This document shows, piece by piece, positions 1 through 6,819 of a DNA stretch of 10,140 nt. A program made the translations under genes and the position numbers. The notes beneath the pieces were generated by a model. The model was not told the origin of the DNA. It saw only the letters and a list, made by a program, of their open reading frames with translations, and made no database searches. The stretch is from positions 1 through 10,140 of the forward strand of contig CAMHCZ010000062.1 of NCBI GenBank assembly GCA_946183755.1, written 5' to 3'. Source of the stretch: an uncultured bacterium (GTDB lineage Bacteria; Bacteroidota; Bacteroidia; Bacteroidales; Paludibacteraceae). Positions within the stretch are counted from its first letter, which is position 1. Each line of letters starts with the position of its first letter.

Positions 1-431
1 GCCTGCTTCTCTGCCTGTGCGTTGTCGGCAGTCTCGCCTTCCTCTTGTACGCTGAAGTCGGTCTCGCCGCTCTCTATCAGCAGGTTGTACCAGCTGATGA
101 CTTTCTTTATGTCGTTTGCGTAAACGCGCTCCTTGTCGAATTCAGGAAGCACAGAAGCGAAGTAAGCCTTGAGCGCCTCTTTGTCCTTAAGGTCTATCTC
201 AACCTTCTTGGTGTTCTCCTTTTCCTTGATGAGTGTGAACACTTCTGAGAGAGGCTTGTCGCCGTCTTCTGTATATATTGCTACGTCAGCCAGAGAAACA
301 ATCTTCTCGTGTCCGTAAGCAGGCTGGCGCTTCTTGTCGATGAGCGACTCCACGATCAGCATGTTGTTGCCTCTTGAAACTAACTTGAAAAGTCCTGGCT
401 TTCCAGAAATTGAAAGTACTCCGTTAATCAT
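1..431 (-). CDS. DUF5606 family protein (3' end beyond window edge)
   Basis: The reverse strand reads from an ATG at 431-429 for 143 codons to the left edge without a stop. The N-terminus is MINGVLSISGKPGLFKLVSR, followed by NNMLIVESLIDKKRQPAYG and, further on, YFASVLPEFDKERVYANDIK and KVISWYNLL. These blocks match what I know of DUF5606, a small cytoplasmic family of Bacteroidota with no established function. The family is about 140 residues plus a variable acidic/Gln-rich tail; the last residues seen here (EEGETADNAQAEKQ) look like that tail, so only the extreme C-terminus should be missing. There is no signal peptide. The start is fixed by the family's N-terminal motif lying directly after the ATG. 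A short purine-rich stretch lies upstream, but no convincing Shine-Dalgarno. It is transcribed divergently from the pectinesterase gene, and nothing suggests a shared function. Family assignment is confident; function is unknown. Confidence 0.88.
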   Translation of the reverse strand, partial: MINGVLSISGKPGLFKLVSRGNNMLIVESLIDKKRQPAYGHEKIVSLADVAIYTEDGDKPLSEVFTLIKEKENTKKVEIDLKDKEALKAYFASVLPEFDKERVYANDIKKVISWYNLLIESGETDFSVQEEGETADNAQAEKQ

Positions 432-467
432 TTTCTTTTTACTGATTTAAGTTAAGGTTAACAGCCA

Positions 468-475
468 CAAAAATA
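468..475 (-). promoter_or_regulatory. Probable -7 box of the DUF5606 gene
   Basis: On the minus strand this reads TATTTTTG, an exact match to the Bacteroidota -7 consensus TAnnTTTG. It lies 36 bases upstream of the ATG at 431, which implies a leader of about 30 bases. I see no TTTG at the expected -33 distance, so the call rests on the -7 box and position only. Confidence 0.45.
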
Positions 476-537
476 TCTAAAATTTGTCATATAATCACTT
501 TTGGCGTTCTTAAAATACATCGGTCCGCAATAATTTC

Positions 538-545
538 TATATTTG
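538..545 (+). promoter_or_regulatory. Probable -7 box of the pectinesterase gene
   Basis: TATATTTG is an exact match to TAnnTTTG. It lies 56 bases before the ATG at 602, giving a leader of roughly 50 bases. No TTTG is found 19-21 bases upstream, so the -33 element is weak or absent; this could mean activator dependence, but that is inference. An imperfect palindrome, GTATTCATGCATAC (553-566), sits where transcription would start. Confidence 0.45.
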
Positions 546-601
546 TAAATATGTATTCATGCATACTTGAACATTAATTATAAATACTAATTCAATTAAC
601 T

Positions 602-3484
602 ATGAAGCATCATTTACTTAAGAAAAAAGGCTTGCTTGTCGCCTTGGCTGCCATGATTGGCGGAGTGGCGTCGGCAGCCGATTACACATTTACTTGGTCT
701 GGATATACGCCAACAAAAAATGTGCGTTTTGCATCAGACGACAATGTCTTGTATGTTACACCTGCTGATTTTAATGCAACAAGACCTGCTCCAGTCGCTG
801 GCTATACTGGTGGTATTAAGACTACCAAAAACGAGGGGCTTGTCGTAAATGTGAAGAACACGGCTCTGTCTTCTATAGGCGGGGTTGACTTTGTTATGCA
901 GAATGGAAGTAGTTCTGGTGAGGCGACTTTCACTTTTGCATATTCGCTTGACAGTACAAACTTTGTTACTGTAGAAACAGTGGTTTTGGAAGGCAATGAA
1001 AAAAAGCAGATTTCTATTCCTGAACTTGTTTCGAAGACAGCTTTGAGCAGTTTTGATAAGTTTTTCATTCGTCTTGTTACAAGTAACAACTCTTGGTTTT
1101 ATGGCTTCAAATTGACAGATGGTTCTGTTGCTGATGGCGCTCCTGCAGTATCGGCTGCAAATCCAGCTGGTGGTTCTGTGATTCCAAACGAAGGAACACT
1201 TGAGGTCGTTTTTGATGAGTTGATCAAGGTCGTTGACGCTTCGAAGATAACTCTCAACGGTGTGCCAGTGAATGCGGCTATAGCTATGGGTAATAAACTG
1301 GTCATAACATATAGTGGCTTCTCGGCTTCTTCGTCGTTGGAAATTGCTAAAGATGCTGTGGCTGACCTTAATAACAATGAAATGGCTTCTGATTATTCAG
1401 TTGCTTATCAGCGTGATATGACTGCTCCTGTATTCTCTTCTATCTCACCAGAGGAGAACTCGACAATCCACATTCAGGACCTTGGCGAGGATGCACGTAA
1501 GATAAAGCTCACATTCAACGAGGACATCAAAATAGATGACACTAAGGAAGTGACATTTGGCAACGGTGATGTGAATGCGCAAGTTAACGCATCGGTAAGC
1601 GGCAATGTTCTTACAATATCTTATAGAGGACTTGCATACGATGCTACTAACACCCTCACAATCCCAGCCGGATTCGTGAAGGACCTCTCCGACAACGCAT
1701 GGTCAGCTACAGACAAGACATACACATTCATCACTGGCTCGCGTGACAACACAGCTCCAGAGCTGATAGCCCAGTCAATAGCAGGCGAAGCGGTGAATCA
1801 GCCAATCGGTGGAGCGTTCACATTGACATTCAACGAAAATGTTGTCATTGCTGCGCAGACTGCCACAATCGGCGGCAAGCCAGTGGTGCTTTCCAACAAC
1901 AAGAACGTGGTAGGATTGACCTACACAAACGCACAGTATTCTTCTGATGTGAATGTTGTGGTGCCAGCAGGCGCAATTACAGACACTTGCGGAAACGCAT
2001 ATGAAGGATTTAATTTTACATTCACTACTGCTGACAAGGTGGCTAACGGCGTAGCTGCAGTTGTGGCAGCCGACGGCTCTGGCGACTACACAAAGATTCA
2101 GGACGCTCTGGATGCAATCTCTGACGACAGCAAGCGCAGCATCATCTACGTTAAGCCTGGTGTTTACAGCGAGAAGCTCGTTGTCGTAAAGAAGAACGTC
2201 AGCCTCATTGGCGAGGACAGAGACAAGGTCATCATCACTTGGAATGAGTGCAGTACAACTTCAACACTGCAGAACGGCACATATTCTACAGGCATTACTT
2301 CGACAGGAACAGATGCTTCTTACTCAATGCTTATCGCAGCCGACGGATTCTACGGCGAGAACTTCACAGTCCGCAACGATTATGACTATATCAATGGAAC
2401 AGAGGGAAACAAGCAGGCTGTGGCTCTTGAGCACATCAACTCCGACAAGGCTGTGCTGAAGAACATCAAGATGGTATCTTTCCAGGATACTTATTATCCA
2501 AAGTCAGCTAAGAAGCGTGTATATTTGAAGGATTGCTACATACAGGGCGGAACTGACTACATCTTTGGTAGCGGAACTGCTTTCATTGATGGTGGTGTTA
2601 TGAAGAACGTGCCAGGCGGACAGTACATGACTGCGGCTTCGGACCCAGCGGCTGACCAGGAGTTCGGTATCGTGATAAGCGGCGTTGAGGCTTCTTATGC
2701 CGACACAACAGGATTCGGCACCAAGAGAAAGTTCTATCTCGGTCGTCCTTGGAAGCTTGGAGCTACGACAACATACATCAACACTACATTCGAGAAGGAC
2801 ATGATTCAGCCTGCAGGATGGGCAGACTGGTCGGGTGCAAAAAATGATGCGAATTATTCAGAGTTCGGCTCTGTATTCGATGACGGCGACGAGGCTGCCG
2901 ACCTTTCAAAGCGTGTTGAATGGAGCTCAGTGCTGACAGCTGCCGAGGCTGCTCGCTGCAACAAGGAGAACGCATTCAACTACGGCGCAGGCAACGCATG
3001 GAACCCAACTCCATACTGCCAGGAGCCAGAGGTCGTGTCTAACGTAGTGAACAACGTAGGAACTCTTTCTTGGACTCCTTCATACTTCGCAGTAGGATAC
3101 GTAGTGTTCAAGAACAACGTCTTCTATGATTACTCAGAAACAGCTTCATATACCGATGCTGCATACACAGACGGCGATGTTTATCAAGTTGCCGCATACA
3201 ACGAGTATGGCGCGCTTTCTGATAAGTCAAGCAACTCAACTGTAGGAGTGGAGGAGAACGAGGCAGAGACTTCGTCAATCCTTGTGAACACAGTCGTTGA
3301 GAGCGACCTCGTATTCACTAAGGAAGTAGCAAGCCTTTCTGTATTGCCGTTGACTGGCGGCTCATACAGCTTCGCAGTCAGCGGCACATCAGCAAATGTG
3401 TCAATCCTTCCTGCCGGCTCATACATCGCATTCGTAACAGATGCCGACAACAAGGTATATGCTCAGAAGTTCGTAAAGAAGTAA
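602..3484 (+). CDS. Secreted multidomain pectinesterase (pectin methylesterase), T9SS-type cargo
   Basis: The 960-residue product should hydrolyse methyl esters of homogalacturonan, releasing methanol and de-esterified pectin outside the cell. A signal peptide covers residues 1-25, with likely cleavage at ASA|AD. Residues 27-178 form a beta-rich domain I do not recognise. Three Ig-like (Big_5/SwmB-like) repeats begin near residues 180, 275 and 385. The pectinesterase domain spans about 486-805 and has every family hallmark: GVYSE (E524), QAVAL (Q605), QDT (Q628, D629), DYIFG (D652) and LGRPW (R715, W717). By comparison with Dickeya PemA, D629 is the acid/base, D652 the nucleophile, and the Gln and Arg residues complete the site. 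An Fn3-like module follows (about 808-880). The tail ends LPAGSYIAFVTDADNKVYAQ then KFVKK, resembling a T9SS sorting domain. No Shine-Dalgarno is visible; the signal peptide directly after this ATG fixes the start. A monocistronic unit is likely, given the promoter and terminator. Confidence 0.93.
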   Translation: MKHHLLKKKGLLVALAAMIGGVASAADYTFTWSGYTPTKNVRFASDDNVLYVTPADFNATRPAPVAGYTGGIKTTKNEGLVVNVKNTALSSIGGVDFVMQNGSSSGEATFTFAYSLDSTNFVTVETVVLEGNEKKQISIPELVSKTALSSFDKFFIRLVTSNNSWFYGFKLTDGSVADGAPAVSAANPAGGSVIPNEGTLEVVFDELIKVVDASKITLNGVPVNAAIAMGNKLVITYSGFSASSSLEIAKDAVADLNNNEMASDYSVAYQRDMTAPVFSSISPEENSTIHIQDLGEDARKIKLTFNEDIKIDDTKEVTFGNGDVNAQVNASVSGNVLTISYRGLAYDATNTLTIPAGFVKDLSDNAWSATDKTYTFITGSRDNTAPELIAQSIAGEAVNQPIGGAFTLTFNENVVIAAQTATIGGKPVVLSNNKNVVGLTYTNAQYSSDVNVVVPAGAITDTCGNAYEGFNFTFTTADKVANGVAAVVAADGSGDYTKIQDALDAISDDSKRSIIYVKPGVYSEKLVVVKKNVSLIGEDRDKVIITWNECSTTSTLQNGTYSTGITSTGTDASYSMLIAADGFYGENFTVRNDYDYINGTEGNKQAVALEHINSDKAVLKNIKMVSFQDTYYPKSAKKRVYLKDCYIQGGTDYIFGSGTAFIDGGVMKNVPGGQYMTAASDPAADQEFGIVISGVEASYADTTGFGTKRKFYLGRPWKLGATTTYINTTFEKDMIQPAGWADWSGAKNDANYSEFGSVFDDGDEAADLSKRVEWSSVLTAAEAARCNKENAFNYGAGNAWNPTPYCQEPEVVSNVVNNVGTLSWTPSYFAVGYVVFKNNVFYDYSETASYTDAAYTDGDVYQVAAYNEYGALSDKSSNSTVGVEENEAETSSILVNTVVESDLVFTKEVASLSVLPLTGGSYSFAVSGTSANVSILPAGSYIAFVTDADNKVYAQKFVKK

Positions 3485-3509
3485 ATTTCTGATTTTAAAT
3501 TAGATAATG

Positions 3510-3546
3510 AAGCCTCTCGCATCAGTGCGAGAGGCTTTTTATTTTT
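3510..3546 (+). terminator. Intrinsic terminator of the pectinesterase gene
   Basis: A perfect 12-bp stem (3510-3521 with 3526-3537, core GCCTCTCGCA/TGCGAGAGGC) closes a TCAG loop and runs into TTTTTATTTTT. It starts 25 bases after the stop codon at 3482-3484. This is a textbook rho-independent terminator and separates the two paralogous genes into different transcription units. Confidence 0.93.
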
Positions 3547-3607
3547 ATAAACAATAGGTTAATGGATTTCTTAAAAAGTTAAAAACAAAAGAAACCCCTC
3601 AATATGT

Positions 3608-3638
3608 TTTGATAGTTTTTTGCTTTGCGTTATCTTTA
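3608..3638 (+). promoter_or_regulatory. Promoter of the second pectinesterase-family gene
   Basis: TTTG (3608-3611) is followed after 19 bases by TATCTTTA (3631-3638). This fits the Bacteroidota pattern TTTG-N19-21-TAnnTTTG with one mismatch in the last base of the -7 box. Transcription would start near 3645, about 25 bases before the ATG at 3671. That rules out the in-frame ATG at 3620 as the translation start, since it would lie upstream of the -7 box. Confidence 0.6.
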
Positions 3639-3658
3639 AAAAATTATTACAAAGCAAA
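3619..3658. repeat. 9-bp inverted repeat flanking the -7 box
   Basis: TTTGCTTTG (3619-3627) and CAAAGCAAA (3650-3658) are perfect reverse complements separated by 22 bases, and the -7 box TATCTTTA lies inside that spacer. The geometry fits an operator for a dimeric regulator around the promoter. The right arm alone would fall in the transcribed leader, so an RNA hairpin of both arms is unlikely if transcription starts near 3645. The role is inferred; the repeat itself is directly visible. Confidence 0.5.
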
Positions 3659-3670
3659 TTTCCTTTCGGT

Positions 3671-6640
3671 ATGAAGAGATTGTTTTTATTCATATTTGCA
3701 GCAGTCGCATGCTCTCTCCTCAATGCGGCTACGCCTTTGTATGTGTTCTCGTGGGACGGCGTGAACAGCGATGATGTGGTCGCAAACACTATATACACCG
3801 ACCCTCAGAATGTGACATCCGTTCTCGTGAAAAGAAGCGGATTGTCCAAGAGCAGCGAGATAATGTCCACCAAGGTGAGGACAATAGAAATGGACCTTAC
3901 TCATGTAGTCGCAACTGCTTCAACCGGACAGAGCATCGGCTCTCTGGTATGCTTCCTTAAGAACGGCAGCACCAGCCAGCCTTGTACTATAAACGTCTAT
4001 TATTCCAACGGAGGAGATTGGGTCCTAACCGATTCATATACGGTGAAAGTGCAGGATTCTCTGCATTACAAGCCGATGAACATAATCACAAAATCGAAGG
4101 TCAACAAGGTGAAGTTCGATTTTTCTGTTGATACATACTTGTATGAGTTGGCTCTTTATGACAATGAGAACATAGACGGCGCGCCAATATTTGTGTCGTC
4201 AAATCCTGTGGCTCAGGAGAGAATCCCTTCTGCCGGCGATATTTGCTTGTCGTTCGACGAGTACATCTCGCTGAACACAGCGAGCGAAGGAATAAGCTTC
4301 GGCAATGCCTCTATTATAGAGAGCTCTGTCTATGGCAATATGCTGAAGGTAAGCTACTCTGGGTTAGATGCGGCTTCCTCATTGGTTATACCATCGGACG
4401 TGATTCGTGACCTCGACGGCAACGCTTGCGGCACTTCAATCAACTTGCAGTTCAATAACGATGTTCAAGGACCGTCAATGGAAAGCGTGACACCAGCGCA
4501 AGGCACGACGATTCATGTGCAGGATCTTGGCGAGGAGCATCGTATGATAAGACTCAAGTTCAACGAGAAGATAATGCTTAGCCTTGATGCGCAACTGGGC
4601 TACAAGAACATAGCGATAGACTGCGGCGGCAATAGCATGGGCAACGTGTTCCCTATGGCGGAGGACAGTGTGCTTGTGCTGAGCTACTCCGGACTGGATT
4701 ATGACAAGCCATGCACATTTACCATCCCTGCCGGATTCATAGAAGACATAAGCGGCAACTCGTGGGCTGGAGCGCAGCTCTCGTATGTGACATGCGAAAG
4801 AGACCATGCCGCTCCGCAGATAGTGGGACAGAGCATAGCTAACGGTGACACGGAAAAGAACATTTCCGGCAGCCTTCAGATAACATTCAACGAGGACGTG
4901 AAAATCGTCAGCCAAGGCGCGACGGTCAACGGAAAGCCTGCCGTATTGACAGCCAACGGCAACATCGTCGGCTTGAACTACAGCAATCTTGACTATTCGT
5001 CGGAACAGACAATCTCTTTGGCTTCAGGCTGCATTGCTGACACTTGCGGCAATGCTTACGAGCAGCCGTTGAGAATATCGTTCACAACGAAGCAGAAAGA
5101 GATGGAGGAAGTCACTTTCATCGTGGGCAAGGACGACGGAAACGGATATGACGACAGTTATTCGACAATACAGGAGGCTATAGACGCCATTGACGATGAC
5201 TCGCAGCGCTCTATCATATATGTGCGTCCAGGTGTTTACAACGAGAAAATCGTAGTGGACAAGAAGAATGTCAGCATTATCGGTCAGCACAGAGACAGCG
5301 TGATAATCACTTATGACGAGTGCGCTTCCACATCGACAGATATGCCGTATAACAATACCGGCTTGACAATAGACGACTTAGGTTCGGCAGTGGCATCGTA
5401 CACAATGCTTATCGCTGCAGACAAGTTCTATGGCGAGGGATTCACTGTCCGCAATAGCTACGACTGGATAAACGGTACCGACAACAAGAAGCAGAACGTG
5501 GCTCTGAGCCGCACAGCAGGCGACAGCATCGTGCTGAACAATGTGGTGTTGGAAGGCGTGGAGAATGTTTACTACTCAAAGAAGAGCACAGGCAGAGTGT
5601 ATATGAAGAAATGCCATTTCCTTGGCGGTTTGGATATAATAACTTCCGGTGGAACTGTGGTTGCGGATTCATGCTCGTTCAATGTGATAGAAGGGGGCAA
5701 CAGCCTGTCGGCAGCCTTCCCAAGCGAATACGACTTCGGCATAGTGCTTCTGAACTCAAATGTCGTATTGGCGGACACAACAGGATTCTTCCCTGCAAGA
5801 GAAAATACCTATGTTGTAGGACATCCGAAGAAGGACGACGTTAAGATTTCGATGAAGAACTGCTTCTTCGAGAGCGGAATCCTCAGCGCAACGGCATGGA
5901 GCGACAACATAGGCAATGAGCAAGTCGAACTCGTTGACTTCAGTGAGTACGGCACACTCTTCATGAGTCAGGAAGAGGCAAATGCAGCCAGCCAGCGTCC
6001 TGAGTATGTCAAGATATTGACAGCGAACCAGGCCGAGAACGTGAACGCCGACAGAGCCATGAACCTCGGCACAAAGGGCGGAGTGTGGAACCCATACATG
6101 TACAGCCAGAGACCAGACAGCGTGATTGTGAATTTCGACGTGAACGTTGAGGACGGATACTGCATCATGACATGGCCTCAGAACAAGCACGATGTCGGAT
6201 ACATTATATATAAGAACGGAAACTACCTCGCCAATGTGACCAGCAACGAACTGACAGATTATTTGTACAGCGGCAACGACATTTATGAGGTGGCTGCTTA
6301 CAACGAATACGGCGCGATGTCGCCAACGTCGCTGAATTATCATGCATCGGACGAAGTCGGCGGTGATGCATTCATAATGGTGCAGCCAAACATCGGCGTT
6401 AACGAGGCGGTAGTCGAAGGCTCTCTGCTGGCGTTCAATGTCGTAAGCGGCAGTCTGAAGTTCAAGAGAGACGATATAAGCAAGGTGGAGATCTATAGCC
6501 TTAATGCAGAAAGAGTAGTGAGCGCCAATGTCGCTGGTTCAGATTCGGTAGGTGTGAGCGTGCTTGCGCCAGGAACGTATGTGGCGAGAGCTCTGAGCAA
6601 CGACGGTATCGTCTATGTCGAGAAGTTCATCGTGAAGTAG
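3671..6640 (+). CDS. Secreted pectinesterase-like protein with degenerate active site (probable pseudoenzyme)
   Basis: The 989-residue product starts at ATG 3671, where a signal peptide begins (MKRLFLFIFAAVACSLLNA, likely cut after A19). The ATG at 3620 lies upstream of the promoter -7 box and adds a non-signal extension. Architecture copies the upstream gene: unrecognised beta-rich domain (20-169), three Ig-like repeats from about 171, 267 and 381, a pectinesterase-like domain (about 480-805), an Fn3-like module (about 815-895) and a clear T9SS type A-like tail from about 939 (VEIYSLNAERVV ... LAPGTYVARA ... EKFIVK). GVYNE (E525), Q608 and the nucleophile-position D655 remain. The acid/base QD has become E631-N632, YIFG has become IITS, and the GRPW motif has become GHPK (H718, K720). 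Spacing between these positions equals that of the active paralogue. It is therefore unlikely to be an ordinary methylesterase; binding to pectin is a guess. C14 could be read as a weak lipobox, which I consider less likely. Confidence 0.88.
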   Translation: MKRLFLFIFAAVACSLLNAATPLYVFSWDGVNSDDVVANTIYTDPQNVTSVLVKRSGLSKSSEIMSTKVRTIEMDLTHVVATASTGQSIGSLVCFLKNGSTSQPCTINVYYSNGGDWVLTDSYTVKVQDSLHYKPMNIITKSKVNKVKFDFSVDTYLYELALYDNENIDGAPIFVSSNPVAQERIPSAGDICLSFDEYISLNTASEGISFGNASIIESSVYGNMLKVSYSGLDAASSLVIPSDVIRDLDGNACGTSINLQFNNDVQGPSMESVTPAQGTTIHVQDLGEEHRMIRLKFNEKIMLSLDAQLGYKNIAIDCGGNSMGNVFPMAEDSVLVLSYSGLDYDKPCTFTIPAGFIEDISGNSWAGAQLSYVTCERDHAAPQIVGQSIANGDTEKNISGSLQITFNEDVKIVSQGATVNGKPAVLTANGNIVGLNYSNLDYSSEQTISLASGCIADTCGNAYEQPLRISFTTKQKEMEEVTFIVGKDDGNGYDDSYSTIQEAIDAIDDDSQRSIIYVRPGVYNEKIVVDKKNVSIIGQHRDSVIITYDECASTSTDMPYNNTGLTIDDLGSAVASYTMLIAADKFYGEGFTVRNSYDWINGTDNKKQNVALSRTAGDSIVLNNVVLEGVENVYYSKKSTGRVYMKKCHFLGGLDIITSGGTVVADSCSFNVIEGGNSLSAAFPSEYDFGIVLLNSNVVLADTTGFFPARENTYVVGHPKKDDVKISMKNCFFESGILSATAWSDNIGNEQVELVDFSEYGTLFMSQEEANAASQRPEYVKILTANQAENVNADRAMNLGTKGGVWNPYMYSQRPDSVIVNFDVNVEDGYCIMTWPQNKHDVGYIIYKNGNYLANVTSNELTDYLYSGNDIYEVAAYNEYGAMSPTSLNYHASDEVGGDAFIMVQPNIGVNEAVVEGSLLAFNVVSGSLKFKRDDISKVEIYSLNAERVVSANVAGSDSVGVSVLAPGTYVARALSNDGIVYVEKFIVK

Positions 6641-6660
6641 CGAATCCTGCGCTTCACGTC

Positions 6661-6688
6661 CTTGTAACCAAACGCCGTTTTTTACAAG
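6661..6688 (+). repeat. Short inverted repeat overlapping the terminator stem
   Basis: CTTGTAA (6661-6667) and TTACAAG (6682-6688) can pair as a 7-bp stem with a 14-base loop. That loop contains the left arm (6670-6679) of the next, larger inverted repeat, so the two stems interlock and would compete or form a pseudoknot. It may be only part of a complex 3' end of the upstream transcript. Confidence 0.4.
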
Positions 6689-6733
6689 AAAATCTAAATC
6701 TTGCATTAAGAACGGCGTTTATATTGGTTTTTT
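6670..6733 (+). terminator. Probable terminator downstream of the pseudo-pectinesterase gene
   Basis: AAACGCCGTT (6670-6679) and AACGGCGTTT (6711-6720) form a perfect 10-bp stem with a 31-base loop. Pairing can extend through AACC (6666-6669) with GGTT (6726-6729) across a 5-base bulge, followed by a T run (6728-6733). The stem begins 30 bases after the stop codon at 6638-6640. The large loop and displaced T run make it weaker than the terminator at 3510. Confidence 0.6.
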
Positions 6734-6761
6734 ACATCAATGTTTGCGAATTTTGCAACTT

Positions 6762-6793
6762 ATTGTGGGCGTCGGTATGTTATGATGTCTTTG
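6762..6793 (+). promoter_or_regulatory. Weak candidate promoter for ubiE
   Basis: ATTG (6762-6765), then 20 bases, then TGTCTTTG (6786-6793): each element has one mismatch to the Bacteroidota TTTG / TAnnTTTG consensus. The spacing is right and the implied leader is about 20 bases. An alternative pair, TTTG (6752-6755) with TATGTTAT (6776-6783), fits less well in the -7 box. A promoter is expected here because a probable terminator precedes the gene. Confidence 0.3.
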
Positions 6794-6819
6794 TTTTACC
6801 GTGTAATAAAAATCGCATT

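Noticed and set aside
45..248. A 67-codon plus-strand open frame at the left end.
   Set aside because: It overlaps the conserved DUF5606 coding sequence on the opposite strand and resembles no known family.
1139..2040. The Ig-like repeats considered as DNA-level tandem repeats.
   Set aside because: They are diverged protein repeats; the nucleotide sequence shows no recent tandem duplication between them.
3620..3670. Upstream in-frame ATG that would lengthen the second pectinesterase-like protein by 17 residues.
   Set aside because: It lies upstream of the probable -7 box and would place a non-signal extension before an evident signal peptide beginning at 3671.
5756..6343. A 195-codon minus-strand open frame within the second pectinesterase-like gene.
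   Set aside because: It is a shadow of the conserved Fn3-like and C-terminal coding region on the plus strand, with no recognisable domain or promoter.
6724..6819. TTG start that would add 32 residues to UbiE.
   Set aside because: The extension overlaps the terminator-like repeat, is unlike UbiE N-termini, and the ATG at 6820 gives the usual family length.
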